Of a stretch of 60,000 nt of DNA, positions 10,130 to 21,457 are shown piece after piece; position 1 is the stretch's first letter; each line of letters begins with the position of its first letter. The notes under the pieces were generated by a model. That model saw nothing but the letters and a program-made list of their open reading frames with translations, did no database searches and was not told the origin of the DNA. The position numbers were made by a program, and so were the translations under genes. The stretch comes from Takakia lepidozioides (Eukaryota > Streptophyta > Takakiopsida > Takakiales > Takakiaceae): positions 1,862,001 through 1,922,000 of the forward strand of contig CM060734.1 in the NCBI GenBank assembly GCA_030704615.1. The letters run 5' to 3'.

Positions 10130-10154
10130 TTTTTTTTTTTTTTTTTTTTTTTTG
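10130..10154. repeat. Poly(T) tract
   Basis: About 25 consecutive T. On the minus strand it would be a poly(A) tail, so the sequence to its right may be the 3' end of a minus-strand retro-inserted element, but I could not identify one. Confidence 0.8.
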
Positions 10155-10959
10155 AAAGTCTTAGGTGTCTACCTATGGTAATGCAACTTAGTCTCAGTGG
10201 CAATCTTTATGTGCTTCCAATTGATATCAGACTTGTCAAACTCTGGGGATGCCGAAGAGGAGGGACCAGCAGAATTTCGGTCCTCTTTTATTTGAAAAAT
10301 AAAAATAATATGATAGCTTCGAAAACACTCCGCCGTTCTTCTTCCGAAAAACAATGAAATACGGGGTGTATGCATGTAACACCACAATGGGGATGACCCA
10401 CCCTTTTTTGTGAAAATTGAACCTAGTTCCCAGAATTCGTCGCTAGTAGTGCGGAGCAACGCGAAGCCCTAATATACTTAGACTATTTTTGTGATACATA
10501 GATGTATCGTACGTGTGTTAATTAAGTCTGTAGTGTCTTAGAGATGTTATAACGTGGAGGTCATAGGTTCAAGTATATATTGTCTAATATATGTAGAACA
10601 ATGAACGTACTGCCACTGGACTGAACCGAAGTCAATGGTCAACAAGTTTTTGAAATTCAAATTCAAATTTTGAAGTTCAATTTTTTCCATCTAAATTCAA
10701 ATGTACCCCCGTAAACTGCGACATCCGGGGCGACCGCCGGACGATGATAATGAGGCATCGCAGATAAGGATTTTATTTATTTATTTTTTGGACATCTGGG
10801 GTCGCAAGTTGTGCCGTCGTTACCTAGCGACCCCCCTGCATCGCTAATTAGCGACGATATTCTAGCGGCGTCCGAGCGTCGCAATCTGGGGCTTCTACTC
10901 CGCCCCAAAAGGGGGCTTGAGGCGTCGCTACCCAACCCCCCCCCCCCCCCCCCTTTTCG

Positions 10960-11300
10960 AGTTATGAGCATAAACTTTAATAACTCCAAGCAGACTAGCC
11001 GAGTTGGGGGTGTTAATAAGCAAGCATTGAACCCTCCCAAGCGGCCAGGAACAAAGGAATGACTAACAAGGATTGCCGTGCCACCACAGGAGCCCTCGTA
11101 AGTGGCATTCCACCTAGAGGCTGAAGAAGGCCAAACTTGGTTGCCCAGAGAGGAAACCTTGTTGAGATTCAATTTATGTTCTTGGAAAAGAATGGTAGAC
11201 TGTGACAGGGAAAGAGATGAAAGCCAACATTGTAAACAAGAGCGTTTGGGGGTGGAGGAATCATGTCCCAAACCTCTGCCATTCCATGAGTGAATTGTGA
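10960..11300 (-). pseudogene. LINE ORF2 endonuclease fragment
   Basis: Minus-strand start of an L1-type ORF2 with an apurinic (APE-like) endonuclease that nicks target DNA. The frame reads IHSWNGRGLGHDSSTPKR (the WN.RGL motif with the conserved Asn), then ILFQEHKLNLNKV containing the catalytic Glu of the QE.KL motif, and later GGTAILVSHSF. The fragment is about 110 residues and ends at a poly(C) run (about 10937-10955) that joins GC-rich unrelated sequence. No reverse transcriptase follows at lower coordinates, so it is a truncated dead copy. Confidence 0.75.
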
Positions 11301-13720
11301 AAATTCATGGAGGTTGAGCGTCCAGCAGGCTCAGGGGATCTCCCTGAAGTGATGGCCTGAAAGGCTGTAACTTAAACTTGGTCCGTCTATCATGAGCAGG
11401 AAGGGAAGACACCCAAATGAAAAAAGGTTGGAACAAAGAGGCCAAGGTTGAGAAAGGTTAACAAGCCCACTAGCAAGGGACCTTCACAAATATGCTCATA
11501 GCCAGAAAAAATAAACTGACTATGGTTGCGAGGAGAAAAAGTTAAGTGAAGATAAACCACTGGCAGGCCCAGAAGAACAACAAGATAAAAAGAATGGTCT
11601 CAGGGTGACCAATGTCTTCATCAGAGAGAAGGAGTGTAGGGAGACGTTTAACCCCCACACAGGAAACCAGCAGGTGGCATCGGTGTTTGGAAAGAGGAGC
11701 TGAGATGAAGAAGGGAACCAATTCAACAAAGCAATTGCCGCAGGTTGAACTGGCAGACTTCTGCAAGGATGTGTCTATCCCTATATACCCTTCATTTTGG
11801 GTCTTCATTTATGAATATTTACATGTGTAAGATTCACTTATGGGTCTTATCAATCAAGGTAAATTCAAGTTAAGATCTAAGCGGGGGAGGATTATCTGCT
11901 TCATGTAGGTACTATCTAGTGGAGGCATATCAGGATCTTACTCATTTTTGGCACCAATGGGTGCTCTCTCTCCCTTATAGGGAGGAGCCAACACAAAATT
12001 AAACAATTAAAAAAGAGGACTTAAATGAAAATGTAGTCTCTAGTGACAACTCATGTAAGAACCAGCAGAATCAAAACAAAGGAGTCAGGGATCAGAGTGA
12101 TCTGTTACTAGTCCTTCCTAGTCTGGAAGCCCTCTGTTTCGAGACCACCTTCCAGTAGGAGCAACTTCAGCTTGCAAATAGCAAGACAGCTGGAGACAAG
12201 AAGAGGCCAGATTTCTAGAGCCCTTAAGAGGCATTAATACTGGACGATAGCCACAAATGTGCAAGACCTGCAGAATGCTCAAATTGACATGAGGTTCATG
12301 ACACACCAGGCTGCCCATGAGCCATGCCCTGCAATTCCTTTCCCAGATGTGATGCACAAACACAGAAGTGAAGTGCTCCGCAGCACACCAGTAGCACAGT
12401 TGTAGGGTTTGACGCAGTTCAGGGCCAGGGCCAACTGTACACCAGGGCCAAAACTCTACCTGCACAATCTTCATCAACCACTTAACAGACAGCATTTGTC
12501 AAACTAACACTTTTCTTGGAAAGCCTTTTCAGGAGTCAGAGATGATGGAAGTGATGCATATTAGAAGCCTAGTTATCTGTCATAGTAAGTGCATGTATGA
12601 GCATGATGCCACCAAAGTAGCAACGAATTTTGAGAAGCCAGTGTGGAAATCTTGGAGAGCTCTAGTAGAAGATGAAGTGGGTGAACCACAAATAGAAGAA
12701 CAGCTTAATCTACTTCAGTAGTTCCAAATGTTGCAACAATGTGACTTCAGTGCATACCGAATACATGCACATCCATTTTACATGGCAAACACTTCTTTTA
12801 GAATTGTGTATTGATATCTGCCCCTCACACATGGCCTTGTCAATGAGCTCATCTCTCTCCACCTATTCACCCCGTGCCGAGACATATCATCTGATTTGAC
12901 ATACTCTTATGGTGGGATATAAGATAGTGGAGCTAAGTAAACCTACAGGACTGTCTGTGAAGTGGAAAATAACATCACAACATCTATTTCCAATTACAAG
13001 AGAATGACCTACCCCTAACGCGTCAATTGGGGAGAGGAGCCTGACCTCGTAGAGCGCAGAGGTGATCATTAACCTTCGTCCAAACATTAACACGACCAGC
13101 TTTAATAGGATGGAGCGAGAGGTCGGTGTCCCCACCTTTGGCTCTACCTCACACTGCAAACTAATCTACACCACTCCATAATCTCTTCTTTGATTTTTCC
13201 GGTTATGGCTCCCTCCCCTTCAAGACACCGTAGCCTGTTAGACTACATTACTCGCTGGTACAAAGCCCTGCTATTTCTCCGGGCCAGAAAAGTACTCGAC
13301 ATATTTGAAAGAAGTCAAGAGAAGATGTCCAAGACTCGAGACCTTGAGTTGGAAGTCATATTTCTGGGATTTATTCTACATCAGCTGTCAAAGACCTCAT
13401 GCTTTCCATCCGATAAAATCTATCTAAACTCAAATTGACTATATTACTTGTATGCAATGGGGTTGTAAGCCATGAACTGGCAGGACAGGATTCATGCCCG
13501 CAGAGATCATGTCCAAACCAGCTTACAAGGGCTGTTCTCATCGTGTGCTGAACCTGTAGCACCTGCACTTGAGGGAGCACTTAGAAAAATTTGCTCAATC
13601 CAATGCTGAACGCAAAGCTCTGTCACAGAAGTTGGCAAGCAGAGAAATCCACTTCATTTCACATGTGAGGATGATATGTGTGGAGTGATGTGATTGTCAA
13701 TCGCTTCATTTTGAAACAAA
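11301..13720. other. No recognised gene
   Basis: Mixed-composition DNA next to the LINE fragment. Minus-strand frame 12118-12495 has a Cys/His/Trp-rich stretch (CYWCAAEHFTSVFVHHIWER) that is vaguely like the zinc-binding tail of LINE reverse transcriptases, too weak to call. Otherwise nothing stands out. Confidence 0.5.
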
Positions 13721-13975
13721 TCACCACCATCCATACCGGACTTCAATGTACTTGGCTTTGAGCCACCGGCAGCTACTCCTGACAGTGTGCTTCACTTTGG
13801 CCTCCACCGAAAATACTTTATAGGAGGCAACACGCTTCTTGCGCTTGACTTCAGGGTCGGCAGCTAAGCCCCAGGAGGACCGAGAGCTCTTGCTCTTCAT
13901 ATTGTATTCCTTGTAATGATAAGATGAATCTGAATTGCTTACAGAAAATTGATCGCTGCGACGATCCACAGCCAT
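13721..13975 (-). CDS. DUF3511 domain protein
   Basis: An 84-residue plant-specific small protein in one exon. The C-terminal half is the DUF3511 domain: SSWGLAADPEVKRKKRVASY, then KVFSVEAKVKHTVRSS, RWLKAKYIEVRYGWW and the stop. The strongly basic KRKKR stretch and the terminal YGWW are diagnostic of the family, whose members are usually about 80-130 residues. The first 25 residues are Ser-rich (SVSNSDSSYHYKEYNMKSKS). The start is the first ATG of the frame at 13975. Function is unknown; the basic patch suggests a nuclear or nucleic-acid-linked role, an inference only. No broken codons are seen, so it is probably a working gene, although an upstream non-coding exon cannot be ruled out. Confidence 0.9.
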   Translation of the reverse strand: MAVDRRSDQFSVSNSDSSYHYKEYNMKSKSSRSSWGLAADPEVKRKKRVASYKVFSVEAKVKHTVRSSCRWLKAKYIEVRYGWW

Positions 13976-15434
13976 CCTGAATCAAGCTCGCCTCCTCGGA
14001 AGATGCTTGAGCCGCTCTCCGGCAATGAGAAGATGAGAGAGCTGCTATTGGAGGCGAAGAGCCTCCAGCATATTTTCGGCACCTATACCAACAAGACACG
14101 TCCAAGAATCTAGTCACGAGACACCGATTTAATTGTCAGACAACAGACAGACCTGAGCCGCTCTACGCTCACCCGGAACCTCCACCGAGTCAACTCAGAG
14201 GGAGAGACAAACACACAAAATCTTGAAATCCTTTGGAAAAGAGAGTTGAAGGTCGTGCAATCTAGTGTTATGGAAGGAAGAAACAAGACTTGCCGCTCGA
14301 TCGGCAAGAAAGATAAGGCGGCTTGCAGTCAGTTGGTAAAGGAAAGAGAGAGTGGGAGACTTGCACTCGGCTAGGAAGCGACAGCGGCTAAGACGGAAAA
14401 GGCTTCCAGACGCGAGCGTAATCGCAATAGGGCAGATCACGCCTCCCGCGAGAGGGGCCGAAGAGCTGTGCGGGAGGCAGCCATAGCCAGCGACCTCGCT
14501 CGTCTCTGCAGCTTCTCAGGGGAGCCATCGTTTTGACTTGGACCCTGCTAAACCATGGTCAACCAGACTACCCTCGGTAGTTAGTCAATTAATGCGTGCT
14601 TAGTTATTTGGCCCCTAGCGCCCGTGTGCCCCTCGTAACTTATTCCCATTCATGTCACTAACATTGTTTTACCCGAATTTCCGAGGTGTGTTTTATTGTC
14701 ACAGTTTCCAACTATAATATCATTTCCGCAACACAATTGGGTCCTTGTCACTTGTTTGCTTACCATGTCACTAATGACGATGCGTCCTTTATTGCACACA
14801 CCCCTGTACAGGGAGGTTATAGGTGGCCCAATTATCCCATACCGATTGGCGCGAGTGGGGAATGATGGGGATATATTAGGAGCGGCAGGGCGCTACCCGC
14901 CAACGAAACAAAAAAGCAACAATGCGCGTGGCGAAAGTCGCAGAGCCGCGTGGGCCGATCCCCGGGCCGTGCCATCTGTTTAGAATCCTGTACAAGCCGG
15001 GCGAAGGCTCGGCTGCCTACCCATCCGACATTCGTGGCACCATTGATGAGCTGACCCGCCCCGATATTTCTGCGGGCCACTTGTCTTCGCGCTATGTGGG
15101 AATCGGTATCTCGCCCGAAGATAGCTCCGTCGTCCGGGCCTCAAATCTTGACACCCGCTTTGGAGGACGGAATGGAGATGGACGGATTCGAAAAGAAGTT
15201 CTCGCATCCAAGACATTTTTCGATGTGTTTTATACATAAAAGCGAATCTGAAGAGCCGAGGTTTACCAACCCTCCCCGTTGAACTTTATAGTTATTTATA
15301 TCCAGTCGAGAAGGTCACAACGTCGCTCGGGCCCACAAGATCGTGGGATAGTTGTTGTTGTCGCAAATAAATTAAGGTCGTAGATAGTAATATCCCCATA
15401 TCCAATGCCCGCGCAGGCTCGCAAACAAAGTAGA
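13976..15434. other. No recognised gene; upstream region of the DUF3511 gene
   Basis: Contains the presumed promoter and 5' leader of the minus-strand DUF3511 gene. A plus-strand frame at 14922-15239 (105 codons) has no recognisable domain. No tRNA or repeat was identified. Confidence 0.5.
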
Positions 15435-15919
15435 GCCTCAGAATTTTGTGTGGCCTCGTCGTAATGAGGCCGCAGGGTGCAGAGGGGACAGGGACCTGAC
15501 AGCGGGCCCGCTACATTAAAAGGATCCCTATTCCCCTCTTTCTCTTATATGTTGAAAAAACGTGGAATCGTTGGCACGGCAGAGGTTGCGGTCTGGTGGT
15601 AGGTTGATGGCGATGTGGCGATACAGGTCATGGGTTCCAGTCCTTGAACGTAGTTCCGGTGGATGGCACTTACTGATACTGCCTCCACAGAGGTGGTATG
15701 CTACTACTCTCATGCAGGTAGTTCAGCTTGGTTTTGCAACTACTACCCTTCATGTAGAAAATCCTAAAACTACCTGCATGGAGGTAGTTGTAAAATTCAT
15801 ATGCCAAAAAAATTCTAAGTCCTTGACGCATGAAGGTAGTTTGCTCCTATATTAATGAGACGGCCTGACGGTCGTCTGACCAGCCTCATAACGACGAGGC
15901 CACACAAAATTCTGAGCCC
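15435..15919. mobile_element. MITE: 485-bp element with ~36-bp terminal inverted repeats
   Basis: Left end gcctcagaattttgtgtggc (15435 onward, to 15470) is the inverse of the right end 15883-15919, with about two mismatches and one extra base over 36-37 bp. The element is flanked by the direct repeat aaagtaga at 15427-15434 and 15920-15927, an 8-bp target-site duplication. Length, inverted ends and lack of a coding frame define a non-autonomous DNA transposon. An 8-bp duplication is typical of hAT elements, but the ends do not clearly match that family. The interior has further inverted copies of catgcaggtagtt (15711-15723 with 15768-15780). Confidence 0.85.
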
Positions 15920-15927
15920 AAAGTAGA

Positions 15928-18223
15928 AAAGGTGACAGACGTGGACGTGTACACACTGGCCTGCGCGGTGTAGCAGGAGGCAGCTGCCACCCTTTGCCGC
16001 TCCTGGCGATACTCCAAGCTCTAACTGGCGTTATTCCATCACGTGGGCTTCCTCACCGAGAGAATCCCTTGCATTGGAGTGATGAGCAAAAGCAGCTGAG
16101 AGCCATGGGAAAGAGAAAGAGTCTCTGTTTCATCAAGGAGGCGGCGGTGAGCCTTTGAGCAGCCAATGTTTTTTGAAGTTGGGACATGAGAATCTAATCA
16201 GACCTGTAGGTTCGACGAAGTTTATAAGTTGGGCACCAATAATATGACTTCGGATATAAGGTCTTTTTATAATCGGAAATAAGCTTGGACTTGCTTCTGT
16301 GCGGTAGTGTAATGTGTGGTTGGCTGGAGAACTACATGATGATAAACCTAATTTCGACCCAAACTCCAACCCAAATAAAATACAGAAACAAATGCTCATA
16401 TGTATAAATTAATATGAGCATATAATTTTTTTAATTCTATCTGAAAATCTTAATATAATGTTCACCACTGATTTTATGCTCACCAAAATTCTGGTCCGCT
16501 CACCAACTCCCAACACCCCTTCACAGTCAGGAGTGAACACCCCTTCACAATCACGAGTGATGCAGTACTAGAAGCTGCTGCTCCAAGCACTTGAAGCACT
16601 CAGCACGTTGCACTTGGGCTTAGTACATCACCGCTCTTGTAGCTTTTCTATGATGCCAGTCTCCTTGAGGGTAAGCCAAGTGGTGTTTGTAGTTTGTACA
16701 CTTACTCGCCATATCGCTCATGAGAACCCCTATACTTTACTCATGACTATTTGGTTCCCAATGGTTGGTGTCTATGGTACTCCAGCACTCCATTGAAACC
16801 GTGATGTGAACTCAATTTTCCTAAGGGCCATTCTGGTGGCTATTCTTTGCACCGGGTTACATTGGAATTCCGCCTTTTCTGTTGTGAAATGGGCCGCTAC
16901 TACCCGGGTAAAGAGCTGATTGCCACTATATCTGTGAATGAATTAGTTGCCCAGTGGAGCGCTACTACTACTCTCTTGCCTAGTAGCTTCGGTCCAAAGG
17001 AAGGCTACTTCTAGAAGACTAAACTGATTTATGGCTTTGCGAGGTAGAGTGATGCTAATGCTCCATCATTGGAAGTGACATATCCAGTTCACCGGCAATG
17101 CATGAGCAAGAACAGATTTTAGCTGAATACTCTCAAACTCAAGGGCTGCTCTCCTAAGTTTGAATTACGCACAGCTTTGTTTCATGAGATAACACATAAC
17201 ACCTACACAGATGTTTGACAGTAGTGCATATCAAACAGGTTTTGCTGAGTGAATCTATTGGCATCATTCTAGCACTGATGTCATTGGTTGTTGTGGTAAA
17301 CATTCACTTGCAGCACCCATCTCATCTTGAAGTGCACCATGGCAGTACTCAAGATGATGTGTCAAAAAGTCATGCGTTTGCACTTTCCAGAGTTTGATGT
17401 ACATTACGTCCTAGTGCTCAGTTGCGAAGTAGCTGAAAAGTCATAAAAGGAAGACAAAGTGAACAGAATGTACTCATAAGACGTTGTTTGGCGTAGCCTT
17501 GTGGCCATTGACCCCGCGCCCAGTTTGAGCGGACCACAAAGGGACAGAACCTACCTCTGTCAGGGGCTGCCGTTGGTAGTAAGACTTACCTTGATACAAA
17601 AAATTGATCCGGGTTTTCCAGATATCCTCTAGAAATCCCTTCACACAAGCATCAATCTGCTGTGTGTGATTTGCCCAAAAACTAGGCCTCAGAAGGGCCT
17701 GGGCTTTTGGCTCAGCCTCGAGACAAGAGAGAACAGACGAGGCACATTTGCCTAAATGGCATGAGAGCTAGTGGGGAGGTTGTTTAGCATCAGAAATCAG
17801 CCATCCAAATCATGGCATTCAACAAGACTTTGTTTCAATCAATACCAGTTCAAAGTTACTTGCTGAATTGGGTACCCAAGGCATTGAGGCCCAAATGAAT
17901 GTCTGCCAACTACTTGGTGGTAGACGTCAACTTGTGCACTTCCCTAGCTCTCTCTTGTAGTTCTCATTTTCAGAAGCATCATTAATGCTAGAATGCTACA
18001 GAATGAAACCTCCACTGCTTGGAGTTGATAAACAATCCGATCAAATCTCCTTCTGCTGTAAATAGCTTCGCTGTTGCAAGTAGCTTCTGAAGTTTCAAAC
18101 AGCAGTCTGTCTCCGACCTAAGGAGACTGGAAACAATAGACGGTTATGAAGGGGACTTGTGCATGCATCAGCTAAGCGGCTGCAGTCATCCACCAAAGAC
18201 GGCATGGGCTCTTGAATATGAGT
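15928..18223. other. No recognised gene
   Basis: Intergenic DNA downstream of the glycerol-3-phosphatase gene. No long frame, tandem repeat or transposon end was identified. Confidence 0.5.
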
Positions 18224-20758
18224 CTATAATGTAGGGGGTGGCACAAATTGAGGGAGGCCCCAATAACTGGGATCAAATTCCAACAAAGACGGTAACACTT
18301 GGTCTGCGCCTTGACGAAGGCTCACGTCTAGATTTGGGTTGGGGACCATCACAACAGGCCTGGCATTATCACAGCACCACTTGTCAGGGACAGAAGGAGA
18401 GCTCAGAAAAGAGATGGTGTTTCAGGTTCAAAAGAGGGAGTGGAGTGAGGGAGTGAGAATGTTGGGCATCAAACACAAACGAAAAAGCTGTAAGCATGAG
18501 CCCGACGTTAACTTTAACTTACATGCCAGCTGCACGAGCAGCTGCCACCCCTGTTGGAGCATCCTCAAAAACCAACACATTTGCTAATTTGAGATCTGGG
18601 TCCTGCAAAATGATAGAACCAGACAATGTGAATGACAGTTGTACCAATGTGCTTTTTGAGGTATAGTCCCTGCCAAAGCCAGCTGTGCAGTTTCTGCCCA
18701 CCACCCAGCGGCACCCAGCCAAGGTATTCTAATACAGGAATAGTCGTTACAAGAACTGGCATACGATAAAAGAGCATGAACTCAAATCCAGTATTGCTTT
18801 TGTCAATAGCTTAAGACATGTGATATTTGTGGTTGAAGTTGCACCGTCCTTCCATAGAGAGAAATAAGTCTGAGGAAACACAACACCTGTAAACAAGAAA
18901 CAAAGAACACACCTGGAACCGCTTGGCTGCAACAAGGAAAATGTCTGGTGCAGGCTTGCCCTGGGTTACTGCAGGGTCATCCCCAACAACAATGTGATGC
19001 ATTAATGCAAAGAGTGGGCCGTGCTTTGTAGTCTTGAGCTCAAAGTGTCGACGGTGTGAGCTGCAGAGGAGGGGGCAATGGTTTAGCTCTCACCGACATG
19101 CAGATAAGCTCGAGGAGCTCCACTAATCGGGGTGCAACAGAGGAGACTGCACAACAACAAGAGAATGCAAACCCAGTTGATGGGATGCCTGCTGATGGAT
19201 TCCAAACCCTTAAAAGTTCTACCTTGAATTTTTCTTCCCCCAATCTAAATGAACTTGATTAACTCATTTACAATGATGCCCCAATTGTCTGTCACACATG
19301 CAGTATAAAGTCACTCACTTACTTTTTCTCTACCCCAAAATCAGTCTCTTGTAATGCTACAAGAAAAGTGCAATCACCACCATATTTTCTTTGCAATTTC
19401 TTAATGGTGTCCGCGGATGCCAATGACATAACAAGAGAAGGTTTTAGGGTGCCATCTTCCATTCTATCGCAAGCTCTGGACTTTGCACAACCTGGTTGCA
19501 ACAGCCATGGGCACTTGATGAGCATGCAAATGCTGAATCAGCCGCTCAACTCCTGAAAGCAACAACAGAGGACATAATGAGGCATAGTAGTTCTCAAATC
19601 CCGGAATGAGAAATGTGGCTCTAAGAAGTGGCCAGCAGTCCATGTTTACTTTCCTATAAAGACTACCCAAATTTTGCTTTTGTGCCCTAGAAATAATCAA
19701 ATTGAGAATGAAACCAAGTTCTCACACTTTGCCAAGTCTAACTTGAAAAGAAGACAGCAATTCAGTAAATGGAAGTTGAATATTAAGAAGGATGAGCTGG
19801 TTGACCAGGCATGAGATCACTGTCAAGGAACATGGCCTGGAGCATTGTCTCCCGCTCCTGAATGAACTTCTCTGCTGTGAGAATGCCCTCTAGACCTGTC
19901 TCCTGAACAAGGATTTGTCCAGCCTCTAATGCTCTTTTCCCCATCATTTTGGCCTTCAAAGACCAGGTAAAGGTTTTCCCATAGTCTGCCAAGATCTTCT
20001 CCTGGACAACCGTATAGAACTTTTCAGTATCTGCATTAGCACCCACAATGTAAGAATGAACAATCGTGTAATGGTAACTATTTGATCTTTGGATTCATTC
20101 AATGACATGAACTTCCTTGATTTGCACATCACGCCCATTTTGACATCGGTTGCAACGTTTCAATTCAACGTGTCCTCGCGCCCTGGAAAATTGAAATAAG
20201 AGAACGCAATAGCATTGCCCATTTTTTTTACGAGTCGCATGCATTCCAGTAAAATACGTTGCAGAACAGGCATCGAAATCTCTTTCCTCAAAATGTTCAT
20301 AAACCGGCGAGTGGTGACAGTGATCCTCGAAATAATCTTCATAAAATTACGACTTGGGAAGTATAAATCCATTTCCTAACTGAAACGTGCTCCGATTCCC
20401 CGTGATCTTCCTTGAACAAAGCAATTATCAGCCTAACTGTAAACTCCAAGTTCCTACACTGTCAACCCACTCTTCTCAAGCCTCACAATTTATCTCTGTC
20501 AATCCATTAATGCCAACAGCCACATGCATAGCGACTACCTTAGATTACCAAATCGACATCAATTATCAAAAAAATTATTGGAATAGCATCCTCAGTACAC
20601 AGGCGCATCAAATGAAGAATGCAGCTGACCTGAATGCATCTCTGACCTACACGAGGGAATCTATGCAACACGAAGAGAGAGAGAAAACCTAAAAGAAGCC
20701 CATCCATGTCAAAGACGACATGACTGATATGGCGCGTCTGAAGTCCCACAGTCGCCAT
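18224..20758 (-). CDS. GPP: DL-glycerol-3-phosphatase (HAD superfamily), six exons
   Basis: Hydrolyses glycerol-3-phosphate to glycerol; HAD-family phosphatase. Exons by GT-AG junctions: 20758-20689, 20030-19806, 19552-19492, 19060-18913, 18602-18523 and 18359-18224; phases agree and give 239 residues, the length of Arabidopsis GPP1/GPP2. Motif I is VVFDMDGLLLDTEKFY with nucleophile Asp17 and Asp19. Then come WSLKAKMMGKRALEA in the cap, the GVERLIQHLHAH and MAVAT strand (motif II), KTTKHGPLFALMHHIVVGDD, QGKPAPDIFL (motif III Lys), VFEDAPTGVAAARAAGM (motif IV) and a C-terminus with EFDPSYWGLPQF. All catalytic residues are present and no frame is broken. A CT/GA-rich tract (about 20804-20823) lies just upstream of the start. 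The related pseudouridine-5'-phosphatase activity cannot be excluded from sequence alone. Confidence 0.93.
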
Positions 20759-20864
20759 GCCTCGTCCTCCAAAAGCCTAAATCTGCACCCACGCTCACAC
20801 ACTCCCCCCCTCTCTCTCTCTCACAGACTGCTTTGCTACTCCCTTGTATGTTTGCACTTGAGCA

Positions 20865-21034
20865 GGTAGCCCAGTGGTTGGGTGTTTGTGCTGTGCCTGT
20901 GCATACCCTAGGTGATCTTGGGTTCAATCCTTCAACATGTGCCTTCAGACCGTCCATTTGGGCCCTCGATGGCCTGTGTGTTGAGCAGTAGGCTCTGTAA
21001 ATTCACTGGACGTTAAGGAAACTTTATCTTTTAT
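20865..21034 (+). mobile_element. tRNA-derived SINE, better-preserved copy
   Basis: The 5' part resembles a tRNA gene with polymerase III promoter boxes: A box in ggtagcccagtggttggg (about 20865-20882) and B box ggttcaatcc (20921-20930). The unrelated body and T-rich end (actttatctttt) match 9735-9894. It sits between the divergent glycerol-3-phosphatase and UTP11 genes, within about 110-420 bases of each transcription region. Confidence 0.8.
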
Positions 21035-21355
21035 GTTTTAAAGGCCCAGTAATCTGCCGTGTAAAATCTGCCAATTTTCCCAGTTTAAGAGTTTCTGGAC
21101 TGTGGTTAAAATTATCAAAGCCAACTACTTCTGGACATGTGTAAATAGATTTTTCCATCCATATTTTATAGATGAAATATGTGTATTGGATGTAGCTTAT
21201 ATTAGGGTTTGATCCAGCATGGGACTTTCTATACAAAGGTGCCAATTGGATATCACCTTTATATCAGCTGTACGGTCACTTATCAGCTCAGTTATTAGCA
21301 GAGTTAATCTGGATTATCATCCGACATACAATGTCGCATGCACCCGATATTAGAG

Positions 21356-21380
21356 CCCTAACCCTAACCCTAGCCCAAGC
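21356..21380 (+). promoter_or_regulatory. Telo-box and site II-like promoter motifs of UTP11
   Basis: ccctaaccctaaccctag (21356-21373) is a run of plant telo-box sequence (AAACCCTAA type), directly followed by a gcccaa motif (site II element TGGGCY reversed). The pairing is a known signature of plant ribosomal-protein and ribosome-biogenesis promoters or leaders. It lies about 85 bases before the UTP11 start codon. Confidence 0.75.
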
Positions 21381-21457
21381 CCTTGTCTCCCTCTCTTCGC
21401 ATTCTGAATCCGTGTGGGGTGGGTTGGAGGTGCAGCGGACGCAGGAAGTTGCTCACA

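Noticed and set aside
10937-10955. Poly(C) run, and the poly(G) run at 38767-38800, as functional G-quadruplex elements
   Set aside because: Both fall inside dead LINE fragments. They may be slippage or assembly artefacts, and nothing nearby suggests regulation.
12118-12495. LINE zinc-binding RT tail on the minus strand
   Set aside because: Only one short Cys/His/Trp-rich stretch is suggestive, and its position upstream of the endonuclease fragment is wrong for the same element.
15575-15660. tRNA gene or SINE head with a gggttccagtcc B-box-like motif
   Set aside because: No cloverleaf can be drawn, the A box is poor, and the stretch lies inside the MITE.
21383-21457. Upstream in-frame extension of UTP11
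   Set aside because: The 25 extra codons do not begin with an ATG-supported conserved sequence and overlap the telo-box leader; the family N-terminus starts at 21458.
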